DNA from: Methanosarcinaceae archaeon
GTDB taxonomy: Archaea > Halobacteriota > Methanosarcinia > Methanosarcinales > Methanosarcinaceae
Assembly (NCBI GenBank): GCA_028690255.1
Contig: JAQVBP010000078.1
Span: 1 to 13,562 of the forward strand
Reading direction: 5' to 3'
DNA length: 13,562 nt
The first letter of the stretch is position 1, and every line of letters begins with the position of its first letter. The position numbers were made by a program, and so were the translations under genes. Positions 1-6,856 of the stretch are shown in pieces. The notes beneath the pieces were generated by a model that saw nothing but the letters and a program-made list of their open reading frames with translations, was not told the origin of the DNA and searched no databases.

Positions 1-337
1 TTTTACGGTTAATGTGTGGACTTATGAAGTCGTGGGTAAATATGAGAAATTTGTTGTTATAGATAATGATAACGAAGTGATTCCAGTTCCTTATTTTGGG
101 CATAAAGGACAGAGATATGTGAGGGAAAAATCGATAATATTTCACCCATTTAAAAAAAATGAAAATGGAATTTCGATGACGTTAGGAAATAATCAAGTGA
201 TTATTTTCCATTTTGATGGTTACACCGCTACAATTGTTGGTCCTGGTCCAAAAGGTGTTGGGGATAAAGTGGGATCATCTACTGAAAAATCAATTGCATA
301 TGAAGATCTTCTGAATGAATCGAGAGGTATGACATGA
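1..337 (+). CDS. C-terminal part of a large array protein (module 1), 5' end outside the window
   Basis: The reading frame is open from the left edge (first full codon at base 2) to a TGA at 335-337, so this is the tail of a longer gene. Its first 42 residues are identical at the DNA level to residues 391-432 of the complete paralogue at 1142-2626. After base 127 the two copies differ strongly, although a GY-A-T-VGPG-KGVGDK motif is shared. The tail is beta-rich and hydrophilic, with no membrane segment. Its stop overlaps the start of the next gene in an ATGA, which implies translational coupling. I do not recognise a characterised function. The close match to the complete copy makes it a real coding region rather than a chance ORF. 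Confidence 0.75.
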   Translation, partial: FTVNVWTYEVVGKYEKFVVIDNDNEVIPVPYFGHKGQRYVREKSIIFHPFKKNENGISMTLGNNQVIIFHFDGYTATIVGPGPKGVGDKVGSSTEKSIAYEDLLNESRGMT

Positions 338-939
338 AAATGAAAATCGTATATTTTTTCGCCTTAATGATTCTATTTTCATCTAATATTGCCATTGCAG
401 AGTGCCCTTATGGCTCTATGGATGTATATTATAACGACAAAATCTTACTAGGAAAAGATCTCGCAAAACCAATTTTAAAAATTGGTGAACCATTTAGTGT
501 TAAAATTAATTTAACCGTTCATCAAAAAAGTGATGTGTTTGTATCGCTCTCATGCATGGAAAGAAATTCTTTTGAGATTATAAAAGGTCCTACTTCGAAA
601 ATCGAAGATTATTCGAAAGGTGACATTCTTGAGACAAATTCTTTTAAAGAATATGAATGGATCGTAATACCTACAGAAAGATGGAAAGGGGGATCATTAC
701 CTCTAGATATATATTATACAATTCTTGCCCATGGAGGCACAGAACCTCTAGTAGAGAGCGGATTCACCATTGCCTATTGCACTATCTCAAATGAATACTA
801 TAAAGGAAAAGTCCCTTCTCCAGATACGTCACCTTCAGAATCTTTACCTGATTCAAATTCAACGTCCTCTGAATCCATTCCGGCCTTCACACTCCTAGCC
901 GCCGTTTTTGCCATCACTTTAATTTCATTCCGCCACTGA
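334..939 (+). CDS. Secreted surface protein with archaeosortase-like tail, sarcinarray-type (module 1)
   Basis: This encodes 201 residues. Residues 1-22 form a Sec signal peptide (MKMK, a hydrophobic core, then an A-x-A site ending IAIA). A beta-rich domain of about 130 residues follows, containing D-Y-ND, the motif AKPxLKIGEPFSVKIN and a W-GGS-P motif. A Ser/Thr/Pro-rich stalk covers about 160-180. The end is a tripartite tail: SIPAF, a hydrophobic stretch and a basic FRH terminus. That is the shape of the PGF/PEF-CTERM signals processed by archaeosortases, with PAF in place of PGF. From memory the family is the Methanosarcina 'sarcinarray' (MAST domain) proteins; I could not search for it. 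The start at 334 has GAGGT at 324-328 and overlaps the upstream stop, so it is probably co-translated with the large gene. It is AT-rich except at the 3' end. Role unknown; probably cell-surface anchored. Confidence 0.8.
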   Translation: MKMKIVYFFALMILFSSNIAIAECPYGSMDVYYNDKILLGKDLAKPILKIGEPFSVKINLTVHQKSDVFVSLSCMERNSFEIIKGPTSKIEDYSKGDILETNSFKEYEWIVIPTERWKGGSLPLDIYYTILAHGGTEPLVESGFTIAYCTISNEYYKGKVPSPDTSPSESLPDSNSTSSESIPAFTLLAAVFAITLISFRH

Positions 940-1141
940 AATCTGTTATTCTTCTAAAATAAACCCGGAAGAAAATTCATGGTAAACACCATATCCCACA
1001 TCGAATTCAGCCTTCTGAACACTCCTGATCTCAAAGGCAAAAAGCTCCGAAAAGTGATCTTCTTTTCAATTCCTGAATGACCTTCAACTCTCCACGGCCG
1101 GAAAACTTGCCTCCGAGCTTGAACAAAGCCGGGAAAGCTAT
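940..1141 (+). other. Module junction: intergenic stretch or decayed 5' end of the large gene
   Basis: This stretch lies between the module 1 partner gene and the first start codon of the module 2 large gene. It has a counterpart at 3232-3432 with no net length change over most of it. From 1058 to 1141 the frame of the downstream gene stays open, encoding a plausible helix (for example LQLSTAGKLASELEQ), but a TGA at 1055-1057 closes it upstream. In another frame, 979-1080 encodes 33 residues from an ATG, but that ATG is absent in the second copy and most differences there are non-synonymous. The natural reading is that the large gene once started further upstream and its 5' end has decayed or been rearranged. 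Confidence 0.5.
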
Positions 1142-1239
1142 GTGAACAAAAGCAGGCACCTGACCCCGGCCGGAAATATGTACGCGTCAAATGATGCGGC
1201 CCGGTATATTGCGAGGAACGAAGCTTATAATAAACTTCA
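1061..1239 (+). repeat. Conserved array block, copy 1 (partner of 3352-3530)
   Basis: These 179 bases match 3352-3530 with three mismatches (1183, 1195 and 1212) and no gaps. The block covers the last part of the module junction and the first 32 codons of the large gene. The sequence just before it (about 940-1046) is clearly more diverged from its counterpart, so this is a recently homogenised patch and not an evenly aged duplication. Confidence 0.9.
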
Positions 1240-2626
1240 CAATGTAATCCTTAAGAAAAACAAAGAACTGGATGAAGGCCTGGATAAACACGTCCTTAAC
1301 GCCCTCAAAGAAAAAGGCCTGGACACTTCCCTGCTGGACAGCGTGACTTCAGGTTCCATGAGCCTTTTTAACAACCCCGCAATCGAAAAAGCCGCCTCGG
1401 CCCTCGGCCGGGATATGGGAATAATATCCACCATGACCGTAACCGGCTGGCCCGAGAGCAAATACAACTGGACCGAAAATATGACTCTGATCATCGATCA
1501 GAAACCCAACTACCTTTACCATGACCCGGATTTTGACTTGAGGGGCGAATACGAGTGGGCCGATACCATGACCGGGAAAACAATCTACCCGCTTGGAGTC
1601 CGGAACACCTGCATTTTTACGATTGGGATTTCCGAGGAAATTGCTGATGCTCTTGGTTCCGGCACGGAGTATGTGAAAACGGAGACTTCACAGCAAATCA
1701 GCAAAAGTATAAGGGATCTCAATGAGGAGGTGGGCCTGCTTGAGCAAAACCTGACTGAACAGGGGGTTTCGCTGGATACGGAAGAGCTTGACCGGGATCT
1801 CAGTTCCCTGAAGCGTGTTTATGCGGAAGAAATGAAGCTCAGGGTTACGGAAGAAATCGCGGCCGAAGTGAGTGCAAATCCTGTTATTTCGGAGAGTATA
1901 ACGGAGCAGAAAGTTCAGGTGATCGTCTCCAACTATCTGGGCCGGCTTTCCTATGATGAAATTATAGAAAAGTCTTCAAGCGGGGAACTTGCGGATGAAC
2001 TCTCTTTTGTAATCAAAGAAGAAATCCGGCGTTCCGGGCCTTCGGTAACCGGAGACGAACTCGATGCTGCATTGAACCGTGTGGACACCGACGTCCGAAC
2101 AGGAATCTCCAACGGGATCTGTGCTGTCACGGTGAATAAGGGAGACGTAATCGATTCCTGTTTTGAGCAAATCGACAGTGAACTGAAGGGGATGGTAAAC
2201 GAGAGTGTGGATAAGTTTGGAGAGGAGCTTGGGGATAAAGTTTCGAAAAAAATGCAGAGGACTATGAAAGCCGTACCCTGTGGGCTTCCTGTGCTGCCTC
2301 CTCACTGGGTTTTTACGGTTAATGTGTGGACTTATGAAGTCGTGGGTAAATATGAGAAATTTGTTGTTATAGATAATGATAACGAAGTGATTCCAGTTCC
2401 TTATTTTGGGCATAAAGGACAGAGATATGTGAGGGAAGATTCGGATATATACGATCCTGTAAATGTCGATGAACATGGATATTACCCAATTATAGGAAAG
2501 AATAAACCCATTTCCTTTAGATGTGAAGGATATGCAGCTACAGTAGTTGGGCCTGGAATAAAGGGTGTAGGGGACAAATTAGGGGGTAACATTGAAGAAT
2601 CGGTTGGTTATGAAGGAGGAGAATAA
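1142..2626 (+). CDS. Large helix-rich array protein with exchangeable-looking beta tail (module 2)
   Basis: This encodes 494 residues from the first in-frame start, a GTG. The start is uncertain: no good ribosome site precedes it, and the frame continues open upstream to 1058. There is no signal peptide at this start, which fits a lost N-terminus. Residues 1-65 are helical and charged, and about 95-160 are mixed, with several Trp and Tyr. About 165-375 are long amphipathic helices rich in Glu, Lys and Ser, probably coiled coil. A CGLPVLPPHW hinge at 380-389 leads into a beta-rich tail. Residues 391-432 match module 1 perfectly at DNA level; 433-494 are the diverged tail ending in VGPG-KGVGDK. 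It may belong to a family of large archaeal exported proteins of unknown function, but I cannot name one with certainty. Base composition shifts from balanced to AT-rich at the tail. The stop is two bases before the next start. Confidence 0.75.
   Translation: MNKSRHLTPAGNMYASNDAARYIARNEAYNKLHNVILKKNKELDEGLDKHVLNALKEKGLDTSLLDSVTSGSMSLFNNPAIEKAASALGRDMGIISTMTVTGWPESKYNWTENMTLIIDQKPNYLYHDPDFDLRGEYEWADTMTGKTIYPLGVRNTCIFTIGISEEIADALGSGTEYVKTETSQQISKSIRDLNEEVGLLEQNLTEQGVSLDTEELDRDLSSLKRVYAEEMKLRVTEEIAAEVSANPVISESITEQKVQVIVSNYLGRLSYDEIIEKSSSGELADELSFVIKEEIRRSGPSVTGDELDAALNRVDTDVRTGISNGICAVTVNKGDVIDSCFEQIDSELKGMVNESVDKFGEELGDKVSKKMQRTMKAVPCGLPVLPPHWVFTVNVWTYEVVGKYEKFVVIDNDNEVIPVPYFGHKGQRYVREDSDIYDPVNVDEHGYYPIIGKNKPISFRCEGYAATVVGPGIKGVGDKLGGNIEESVGYEGGE
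2311..2437 (+). repeat. 127-bp perfect repeat, copy 2 (partner of 1-127)
   Basis: Bases 2311-2437 are identical to 1-127. The match reaches the window edge on the left copy, so the true repeat may extend further upstream. It stops sharply after the codon for Glu432 of the large protein (2435-2437). Beyond it the two genes are only distant homologues. Confidence 0.95.
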
Positions 2627-2628
2627 TA

Positions 2629-3231
2629 ATGAAAATAAAATGTATGTGGTTTGGGATTATTATTAGTATATTGGTTTTACAAAACATAGCAACTGCTGAT
2701 AGTTCTTATGGGAATATTGATGTATATTTCAATGATCAAATATTACCAGGAAAAGACATTGCTAAGCCTTATTTGAAAATTGGTGAACCTTTTAGCGTAA
2801 AAATTAATATGACTGTTTATCAAGAGTATAAAGTTTCGGGTAAACTTACTGAATTGGCTATTGGAAACTTTGAAGTTATCGAAGGACCATCTAAAATGGA
2901 TCAATATTCAAGAGTAATTTTAAAACCAAATGAGTCTCATATTTTCGAATGGGTTGTTAAACCTACTGATGGATGGGCTGGCGGCTCAATTCCAATCAAT
3001 TTTCATTATTCTTTGGTTGAGAAAGGAAATCCTGAACCTGTTTTAAACAGTGAATTTACTGTAGCTTATTGCACCATCTCCACCGAATATTACAAAGAAA
3101 AAATCCCATCATCAGCCACATCACCTTCAGAAACCTTACCATCTTCAAATTCAACATCCTCTGAATCCATTCCGGCCTTCACAATCCTCGCCGCCGTTTT
3201 TACCCTCACTTTAATTTCATTCCGCCGCTGA
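2629..3231 (+). CDS. Secreted surface protein with archaeosortase-like tail, sarcinarray-type (module 2)
   Basis: This encodes 200 residues and is a paralogue of the protein at 334-939. The order is the same: signal peptide 1-23 ending TATA before DSSYG, a beta domain with AKPYLKIGEPFSVKIN and GWAGGSIP, a Ser/Thr/Pro stalk at about 160-180, and a SIPAF-hydrophobic-FRR tail. The middle of the protein is diverged from its paralogue, while the last 50 or so codons and the bases after the stop are much more alike. AGGAGGA at 2614-2620 and a two-base gap after the upstream stop indicate co-translation with the large gene. Most likely anchored at the S-layer or membrane by an archaeosortase. The binding partner or ligand is unknown; the neighbouring tail is the obvious candidate. 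Confidence 0.8.
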   Translation: MKIKCMWFGIIISILVLQNIATADSSYGNIDVYFNDQILPGKDIAKPYLKIGEPFSVKINMTVYQEYKVSGKLTELAIGNFEVIEGPSKMDQYSRVILKPNESHIFEWVVKPTDGWAGGSIPINFHYSLVEKGNPEPVLNSEFTVAYCTISTEYYKEKIPSSATSPSETLPSSNSTSSESIPAFTILAAVFTLTLISFRR

Positions 3232-3351
3232 AATCTGTAATTCACCGAAAATAAATCTGGAAAAAAATCCAGGTAAACATCATATACCACCACGAATTCG
3301 GCTTCCTGAACGCCTTTTATTCAAAAGGAAAACAGATCCGAAAAGTGATCA

Positions 3352-3567
3352 TCTTTTCAATTCCTGAATGACCTTCAACTCTCCACGGCCGGAAAACTTG
3401 CCTCCGAGCTTGAACAAAGCCGGGAAAGCTATGTGAACAAAAGCAGGCACCTGACCCCGGCCGGAAATATGTATGCGTCAAATGAGGCGGCCCGGTATAT
3501 TGAGAGGAACGAAGCTTATAATAAACTTCAAAAAATGGAAAAAATAGGAAAATTGAGGAAAAAATAA
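3352..3567 (+). pseudogene. Truncated third copy of the large array gene
   Basis: Bases 3352-3530 repeat 1061-1239 with three mismatches. The frame equivalent to the gene start (GTG at 3433) runs for 32 conserved codons and then leaves the family sequence after 3530. It ends at TAA 3565-3567, giving a 44-residue stump with a lysine-rich end. The rest of the module (helical body, tail, partner) is missing. The array therefore ends here, directly against the convergent vht operon. It could be a deletion remnant or a leftover recombination substrate. Confidence 0.8.
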
Positions 3568-3568
3568 T
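3531..3568 (-). terminator. U-tract terminator of the vht operon
   Basis: Read on the minus strand, the bases just after the vhtD stop contain several runs of four to six T separated by short C or A interruptions (complement of the A-rich 3531-3568). This matches archaeal transcription termination at oligo-U without a required hairpin. The tract begins where the truncated array copy ends. Confidence 0.6.
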
Positions 3569-4054
3569 TCAAATAGAAGCCAGAACTTCTTCTTTGATTG
3601 CCCGAACCGCTTTTTCAACCGCCTCGGCCACAGCAGGGGAAAGGTCCATAGAGAGCCCGCTCACAGGCTTTCCTATTTCTATCCCTATGACAACGACCTC
3701 TGGTAGTTCCTGGACTTCCCGGCCGATTTTAAGGACGTCGGAGATGCCCATGTCGTGTACGGAAAGGACGTCGTGGGAAGCAGTTCCTTCAAGGAGGTCG
3801 GAGCCTTCGATACGGAAGACCAGGCCCGGGGCGGAGCCGGAAATCACGGCATCCACGATGATGACCTTTTTAGCCCCTTCAAGAAGGTTCAGGAGGTCCA
3901 GCCCGCAAACGCCGGCATCCTCTATATCAAGGCCTTCCACTTCATTCAGTTCCGTTTTTTTAAGGGCCTCAATAACCTTAAGGCCGACCCCGTCATCTCC
4001 CATGAGGGGGCTTCCACAGCCCAGAATACGGATTGGAGCATTTAAAAGAGGCAT
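3569..4054 (-). CDS. vhtD: Hydrogenase maturation protease (C-terminal processing of VhtA)
   Basis: This encodes 161 residues of the HycI/HybD peptidase family (M52). The protease cuts the C-terminal tail of the hydrogenase large subunit after nickel insertion. The N-terminus has the family signature GCGSPLMGDDGVG. By alignment in mind with E. coli HybD (Glu16, Asp62, His93), the nickel-sensing residues are Asp21, Asp68 (IIVDA) and His100 (SVHDMG), all present. Length is normal for the family. It is the last gene of vhtGACD, about 160 bases after vhtC, with an unusual repeat-bearing spacer between them. The ATG at 4054 lacks a strong ribosome site. Its presence identifies the operon as the vhtGACD type; the similar vhoGAC operon has no D gene. 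The substrate is the DPCIACAVH tail of VhtA encoded upstream. Confidence 0.95.
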   Translation of the reverse strand: MPLLNAPIRILGCGSPLMGDDGVGLKVIEALKKTELNEVEGLDIEDAGVCGLDLLNLLEGAKKVIIVDAVISGSAPGLVFRIEGSDLLEGTASHDVLSVHDMGISDVLKIGREVQELPEVVVIGIEIGKPVSGLSMDLSPAVAEAVEKAVRAIKEEVLASI

Positions 4055-4116
4055 ATTTTCACATTAACAAAATTTATTTGGAGATGCTGCGGTCGTTTTA
4101 TGTCTTAATTTTTTAT

Positions 4117-4200
4117 ACGGATACGGGGTTTGAGGGTTTTTGAGGATTTTGCCGCTGAGGATATACCCGTATCCGTTTTCCGGCTTTATACTCAAAAACC
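4117..4200 (-). repeat. Interleaved inverted repeats between vhtC and vhtD
   Basis: Two perfect inverted repeats interlock. Arm pair one is 4117-4127 with 4166-4176 (11 bp, ACGGATACGGG). Arm pair two is 4135-4144 with 4191-4200 (10 bp, GGTTTTTGAG). Since each pair has one arm inside the other, the vhtC-vhtD transcript could fold as a pseudoknot or as two alternative hairpins. It could affect mRNA end formation or the level of VhtD relative to the structural subunits. Confidence 0.6.
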
Positions 4201-4214
4201 TGAAAACCCGCAGT

Positions 4215-5024
4215 TCAGTCTTTTACAGCAACCTTTTCCGCGTCCGACCAGACAAGTTCGCTGTCCTTATAGGCCTTTTCCGAATTCTTGCCCACGACCT
4301 CAACAAAGTGTTCATCGGAGAGGTCTTCCTTTCCGGACCAGAAGATAGCTTTATAGTATTTCCAGATATGGGGGTCGAATTCCAGAATCCCTACGTGGAT
4401 CACAAGCTCAAAAACGAACCAGTAGGTCATGAGCAGGTGGAGCATTCTGAAGAACTGCAGGGAAGAAAAGCCCAGGGCCGGGGCAATGAAGTCGCCTGCG
4501 GAAAGGATCCAGGACGCTACCGGAAGCCCGAAGAGGGACCAGTCAAGCTTGTAGAGGACAATGCCCGATACCGCAATCAGGAAGATTGCTGTTCCTTCCA
4601 GCACAATAAGGATCTTCATGATAGGGTGGAGTTTGGTCTTGTAGTGGCCTTCTTCCTTATCATAGATGGAGAAAGCCGGATACTTTCCTTTTCCGAAGAA
4701 GTTCTTCACAATTGCGACTGTCCGCTCCGCATCTTCAGGTCCGTAGATATAGTGGTCCATGAAATGTTCAAGTTTTTTCTGGATTCCCCCTTCACTTGCA
4801 GAGAAAATATTGTAGGGGATAAGGATCCAGTTTATGGCGAGCAGGATCGGGACCATGAGCATATGGAGGGCCCGAGCATTGTGGAAACTCATAAAGTCCC
4901 AGCCCGCGTAAATCTTTAAACCGGTTAAGATGAGCACCACCATCGCAAAAGCGTGGAGGGTGTGAGCCGCCCTGTCAAGGACAGTGTAGCGCTCAACAAC
5001 CGTTTCATTGTTTCTGGTTTTCAT
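4215..5024 (-). CDS. vhtC: Methanophenazine-reducing hydrogenase cytochrome b subunit
   Basis: This encodes 269 residues: the membrane b-type cytochrome that takes electrons from the VhtG/VhtA dimer and passes them to methanophenazine. Hydrophobic segments lie near residues 25-41, 54-72, 135-158 and 195-213. Histidines suited to haem ligation are His21 and His24 before helix 1, His54 at the start of helix 2, and His196 and His210 in helix 4; the 14-residue spacing of the last two is typical of a cytochrome b helix. Unlike many HyaC proteins there is a long soluble insert at about 73-132 and a charged C-terminal extension after 220. The ATG at 5024 has AAGGAGA at 5033-5039 with an eight-base gap. 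It follows vhtA by 46 bases in the same operon. Confidence 0.93.
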   Translation of the reverse strand: MKTRNNETVVERYTVLDRAAHTLHAFAMVVLILTGLKIYAGWDFMSFHNARALHMLMVPILLAINWILIPYNIFSASEGGIQKKLEHFMDHYIYGPEDAERTVAIVKNFFGKGKYPAFSIYDKEEGHYKTKLHPIMKILIVLEGTAIFLIAVSGIVLYKLDWSLFGLPVASWILSAGDFIAPALGFSSLQFFRMLHLLMTYWFVFELVIHVGILEFDPHIWKYYKAIFWSGKEDLSDEHFVEVVGKNSEKAYKDSELVWSDAEKVAVKD

Positions 5025-5048
5025 TGGGGTCGTCTCCTTATAAGAATA

Positions 5049-5081
5049 TCATACGAGTTTCATATGAGTTTCATACGAGTT
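5049..5081 (-). repeat. Three 11-bp tandem repeats over the vhtA stop, placing TGA in all frames
   Basis: The units are 5049-5059, 5060-5070 (one base different) and 5071-5081. On the coding strand each reads AACTCGTATGA or its one-base variant. The first unit encodes the last codons and stop of vhtA. Because 11 is not a multiple of three, the three TGAs fall in three different frames. Confidence 0.9.
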
Positions 5082-6855
5082 TCAGGGTACGAGGAGCGTT
5101 TTTCCCGCTGAGGTCAATCGTGTGCACGGCACAGGCAATGCAGGGATCATAGGACCTGCCTATGTGAAGGATGTTAACAGGATTTGAATACTCGACACCG
5201 GCGGCGTTTTCCACGGCGTTGATTTTTGAGCCGATAAGGGCCTGTTCAAGGGGGCCGGGAACTCCGGCACCGTCTCTCGGGGACATGTTCCAGGTACTCG
5301 GGACAACAGGCTGGTAGGTCACGACTTTAGAGTTGCTGTCGGTGGAAATCCAGTGTCCGAGTGCGCCGCGGGGAGCTTCCCAGAGGCCCATGCCCTCGGA
5401 ATCCTTTGCCATGGAGAGATCGGTGTGGACCGCATACTTCCCGTTCGGGTCGAGATCCACGGTCACCCATTTCACAAGCTCGTTTGCAATGATTGCAAGC
5501 TCCTGGATCCGGGCAATCGTCCTGGTGTAGGTATTTGCCGGAGAGTAGCCGTTTTCCTTAAAGGCCAGGGCAAGTCCGGTTGTGAGAGGTTCTTTCATGG
5601 CAAGCATTCTTGCAAGCGGCCCGACTTCTGCGGGGATACCGCCGTATCTAGGAGCCTTAATCCAGGAATACCTGCTGTCGGAACCCCCATCGTATCTGAT
5701 ATCATCAGGATTTGTGAACGGGTTGGTCTCGCCCTTCGAGGGGTGAAGCTCGCCGCCTTCATAGAAAGCATGAGCAACACTTTCCGTGATAAGGTCGGGG
5801 TTGAACTTCTGGTACTCGAGGTTTCCGGTAACGACTCCTGAGGTCTGGAAGCGGGCTCCTTCAGGACTTCTCGGGTCGTATCCATCGCCTGCTTCGGGTT
5901 TGTAGAAGGCCCCGTAGGCAAGGAAGGCAATCTTCGAGGGGTCGGAGTAGCCGCCGTGCCTGTCGTGCTTGAGGGAGGCAGGAAGCCCCAGGAGGGTTTC
6001 TCCCACGAGTTCGGATCCGAAGGCAGTGTAAAACTCTGCGTCTCCCCAGCCGGCTTCCCTGCTAAAGTTGTTGGAGACGACGGATTTGTCAACAAGGCCC
6101 CGCAGGTGTTCGAGCACGAAGTTTACGGCTTTTGCAGGAGAACTTGCCTTATAGGTGTTCTCAATCCAGGTCTCAAAAGGTACCCTGAGGGTGTATTTGG
6201 AGACGAAGTCCATTACCTGGAGGTAGTAAGAGGAAATCTTGGTGATGTCCGCAAATGTCGGCTTGTAGGTATAGCCGCCCGGAAAAGAGGTTACCTGGTG
6301 GGGCATTTTTCCGCCGATAACTGCGATTGCTTCCTGGAGCCTCTTCTTCTCCGGGATTGCACCCAGGTAGGAGCTGCCCGGGGGCACGGGCTGGCCGTCA
6401 AGCTTGTAGCTGATTGGGGCGAACCTGCCCACGAGTTCATTCCAGACTGCGGAGCCTGTGTCTCCGAGAGGGGTAAGCACATCTCTGTACGCGGGGTTTG
6501 CAAGGTCCGGGCCCCAGAGGACGTAGATGTGGGTCGCGTGACTTGCGAGGGTGTTGAGCCCCTGGTTGATGTTCCTTGCAACAAGAGCATCTTTGGGGAT
6601 GGTGTCGGCAACCCCGAAAAGCTGGTCAAGGGCTCCTGCGGCTGCCAGGGAGTGGGAAGTCGGGCAGACGCCGCAGATCCTCTGGACCAGGAGAGCTGCG
6701 TCTCTCGGGTCCTGGTTCTGGAGGAAGCGTTCAAACCCTCTGAAAAGTACGCCTGAGGTCTGGGCGTCGGTAATGACTCCGGCCTCGGAAACTTCCGTAG
6801 ATAATCTTAAATGCCCCTCTATCCGGGTTAAGGGATCGACTGTAACGTTAACCAT
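5071..6855 (-). CDS. vhtA: Methanophenazine-reducing [NiFe] hydrogenase large subunit
   Basis: This is the Ni-Fe active-site subunit of the membrane-bound, outward-facing hydrogenase that oxidises H2. It is 594 residues from the ATG at 6855. An in-frame ATG at 6864 would add three residues, but AAGGAG (6865-6870) abuts that codon and sits nine bases before 6855, so I prefer 6855. The L1 motif RICGVCP is at about 60-66 and the L5 motif DPCIACAVH near the C-terminus, giving all four cofactor cysteines. The 16 residues after the motif histidine are the propeptide removed by VhtD. Length is normal. There is no signal peptide, so export would rely on the Tat signal of VhtG. The ribosome site lies inside the end of vhtG, one base separates the vhtG stop from this start, and translation is probably coupled. 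Confidence 0.96.
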   Translation of the reverse strand: MVNVTVDPLTRIEGHLRLSTEVSEAGVITDAQTSGVLFRGFERFLQNQDPRDAALLVQRICGVCPTSHSLAAAGALDQLFGVADTIPKDALVARNINQGLNTLASHATHIYVLWGPDLANPAYRDVLTPLGDTGSAVWNELVGRFAPISYKLDGQPVPPGSSYLGAIPEKKRLQEAIAVIGGKMPHQVTSFPGGYTYKPTFADITKISSYYLQVMDFVSKYTLRVPFETWIENTYKASSPAKAVNFVLEHLRGLVDKSVVSNNFSREAGWGDAEFYTAFGSELVGETLLGLPASLKHDRHGGYSDPSKIAFLAYGAFYKPEAGDGYDPRSPEGARFQTSGVVTGNLEYQKFNPDLITESVAHAFYEGGELHPSKGETNPFTNPDDIRYDGGSDSRYSWIKAPRYGGIPAEVGPLARMLAMKEPLTTGLALAFKENGYSPANTYTRTIARIQELAIIANELVKWVTVDLDPNGKYAVHTDLSMAKDSEGMGLWEAPRGALGHWISTDSNSKVVTYQPVVPSTWNMSPRDGAGVPGPLEQALIGSKINAVENAAGVEYSNPVNILHIGRSYDPCIACAVHTIDLSGKNAPRTLKLV

Positions 6856-6856
6856 T

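Noticed and set aside
979..1080. 33-codon frame with ATG in the module junction
   Set aside because: The second copy lacks the ATG, and the differences between copies are mostly amino-acid changing, so there is no sign of selection on this frame.
1..3567. Insertion sequence or transposon as the cause of the repeats
   Set aside because: No transposase, terminal inverted repeats or target duplications are seen; the repeats coincide with gene parts.
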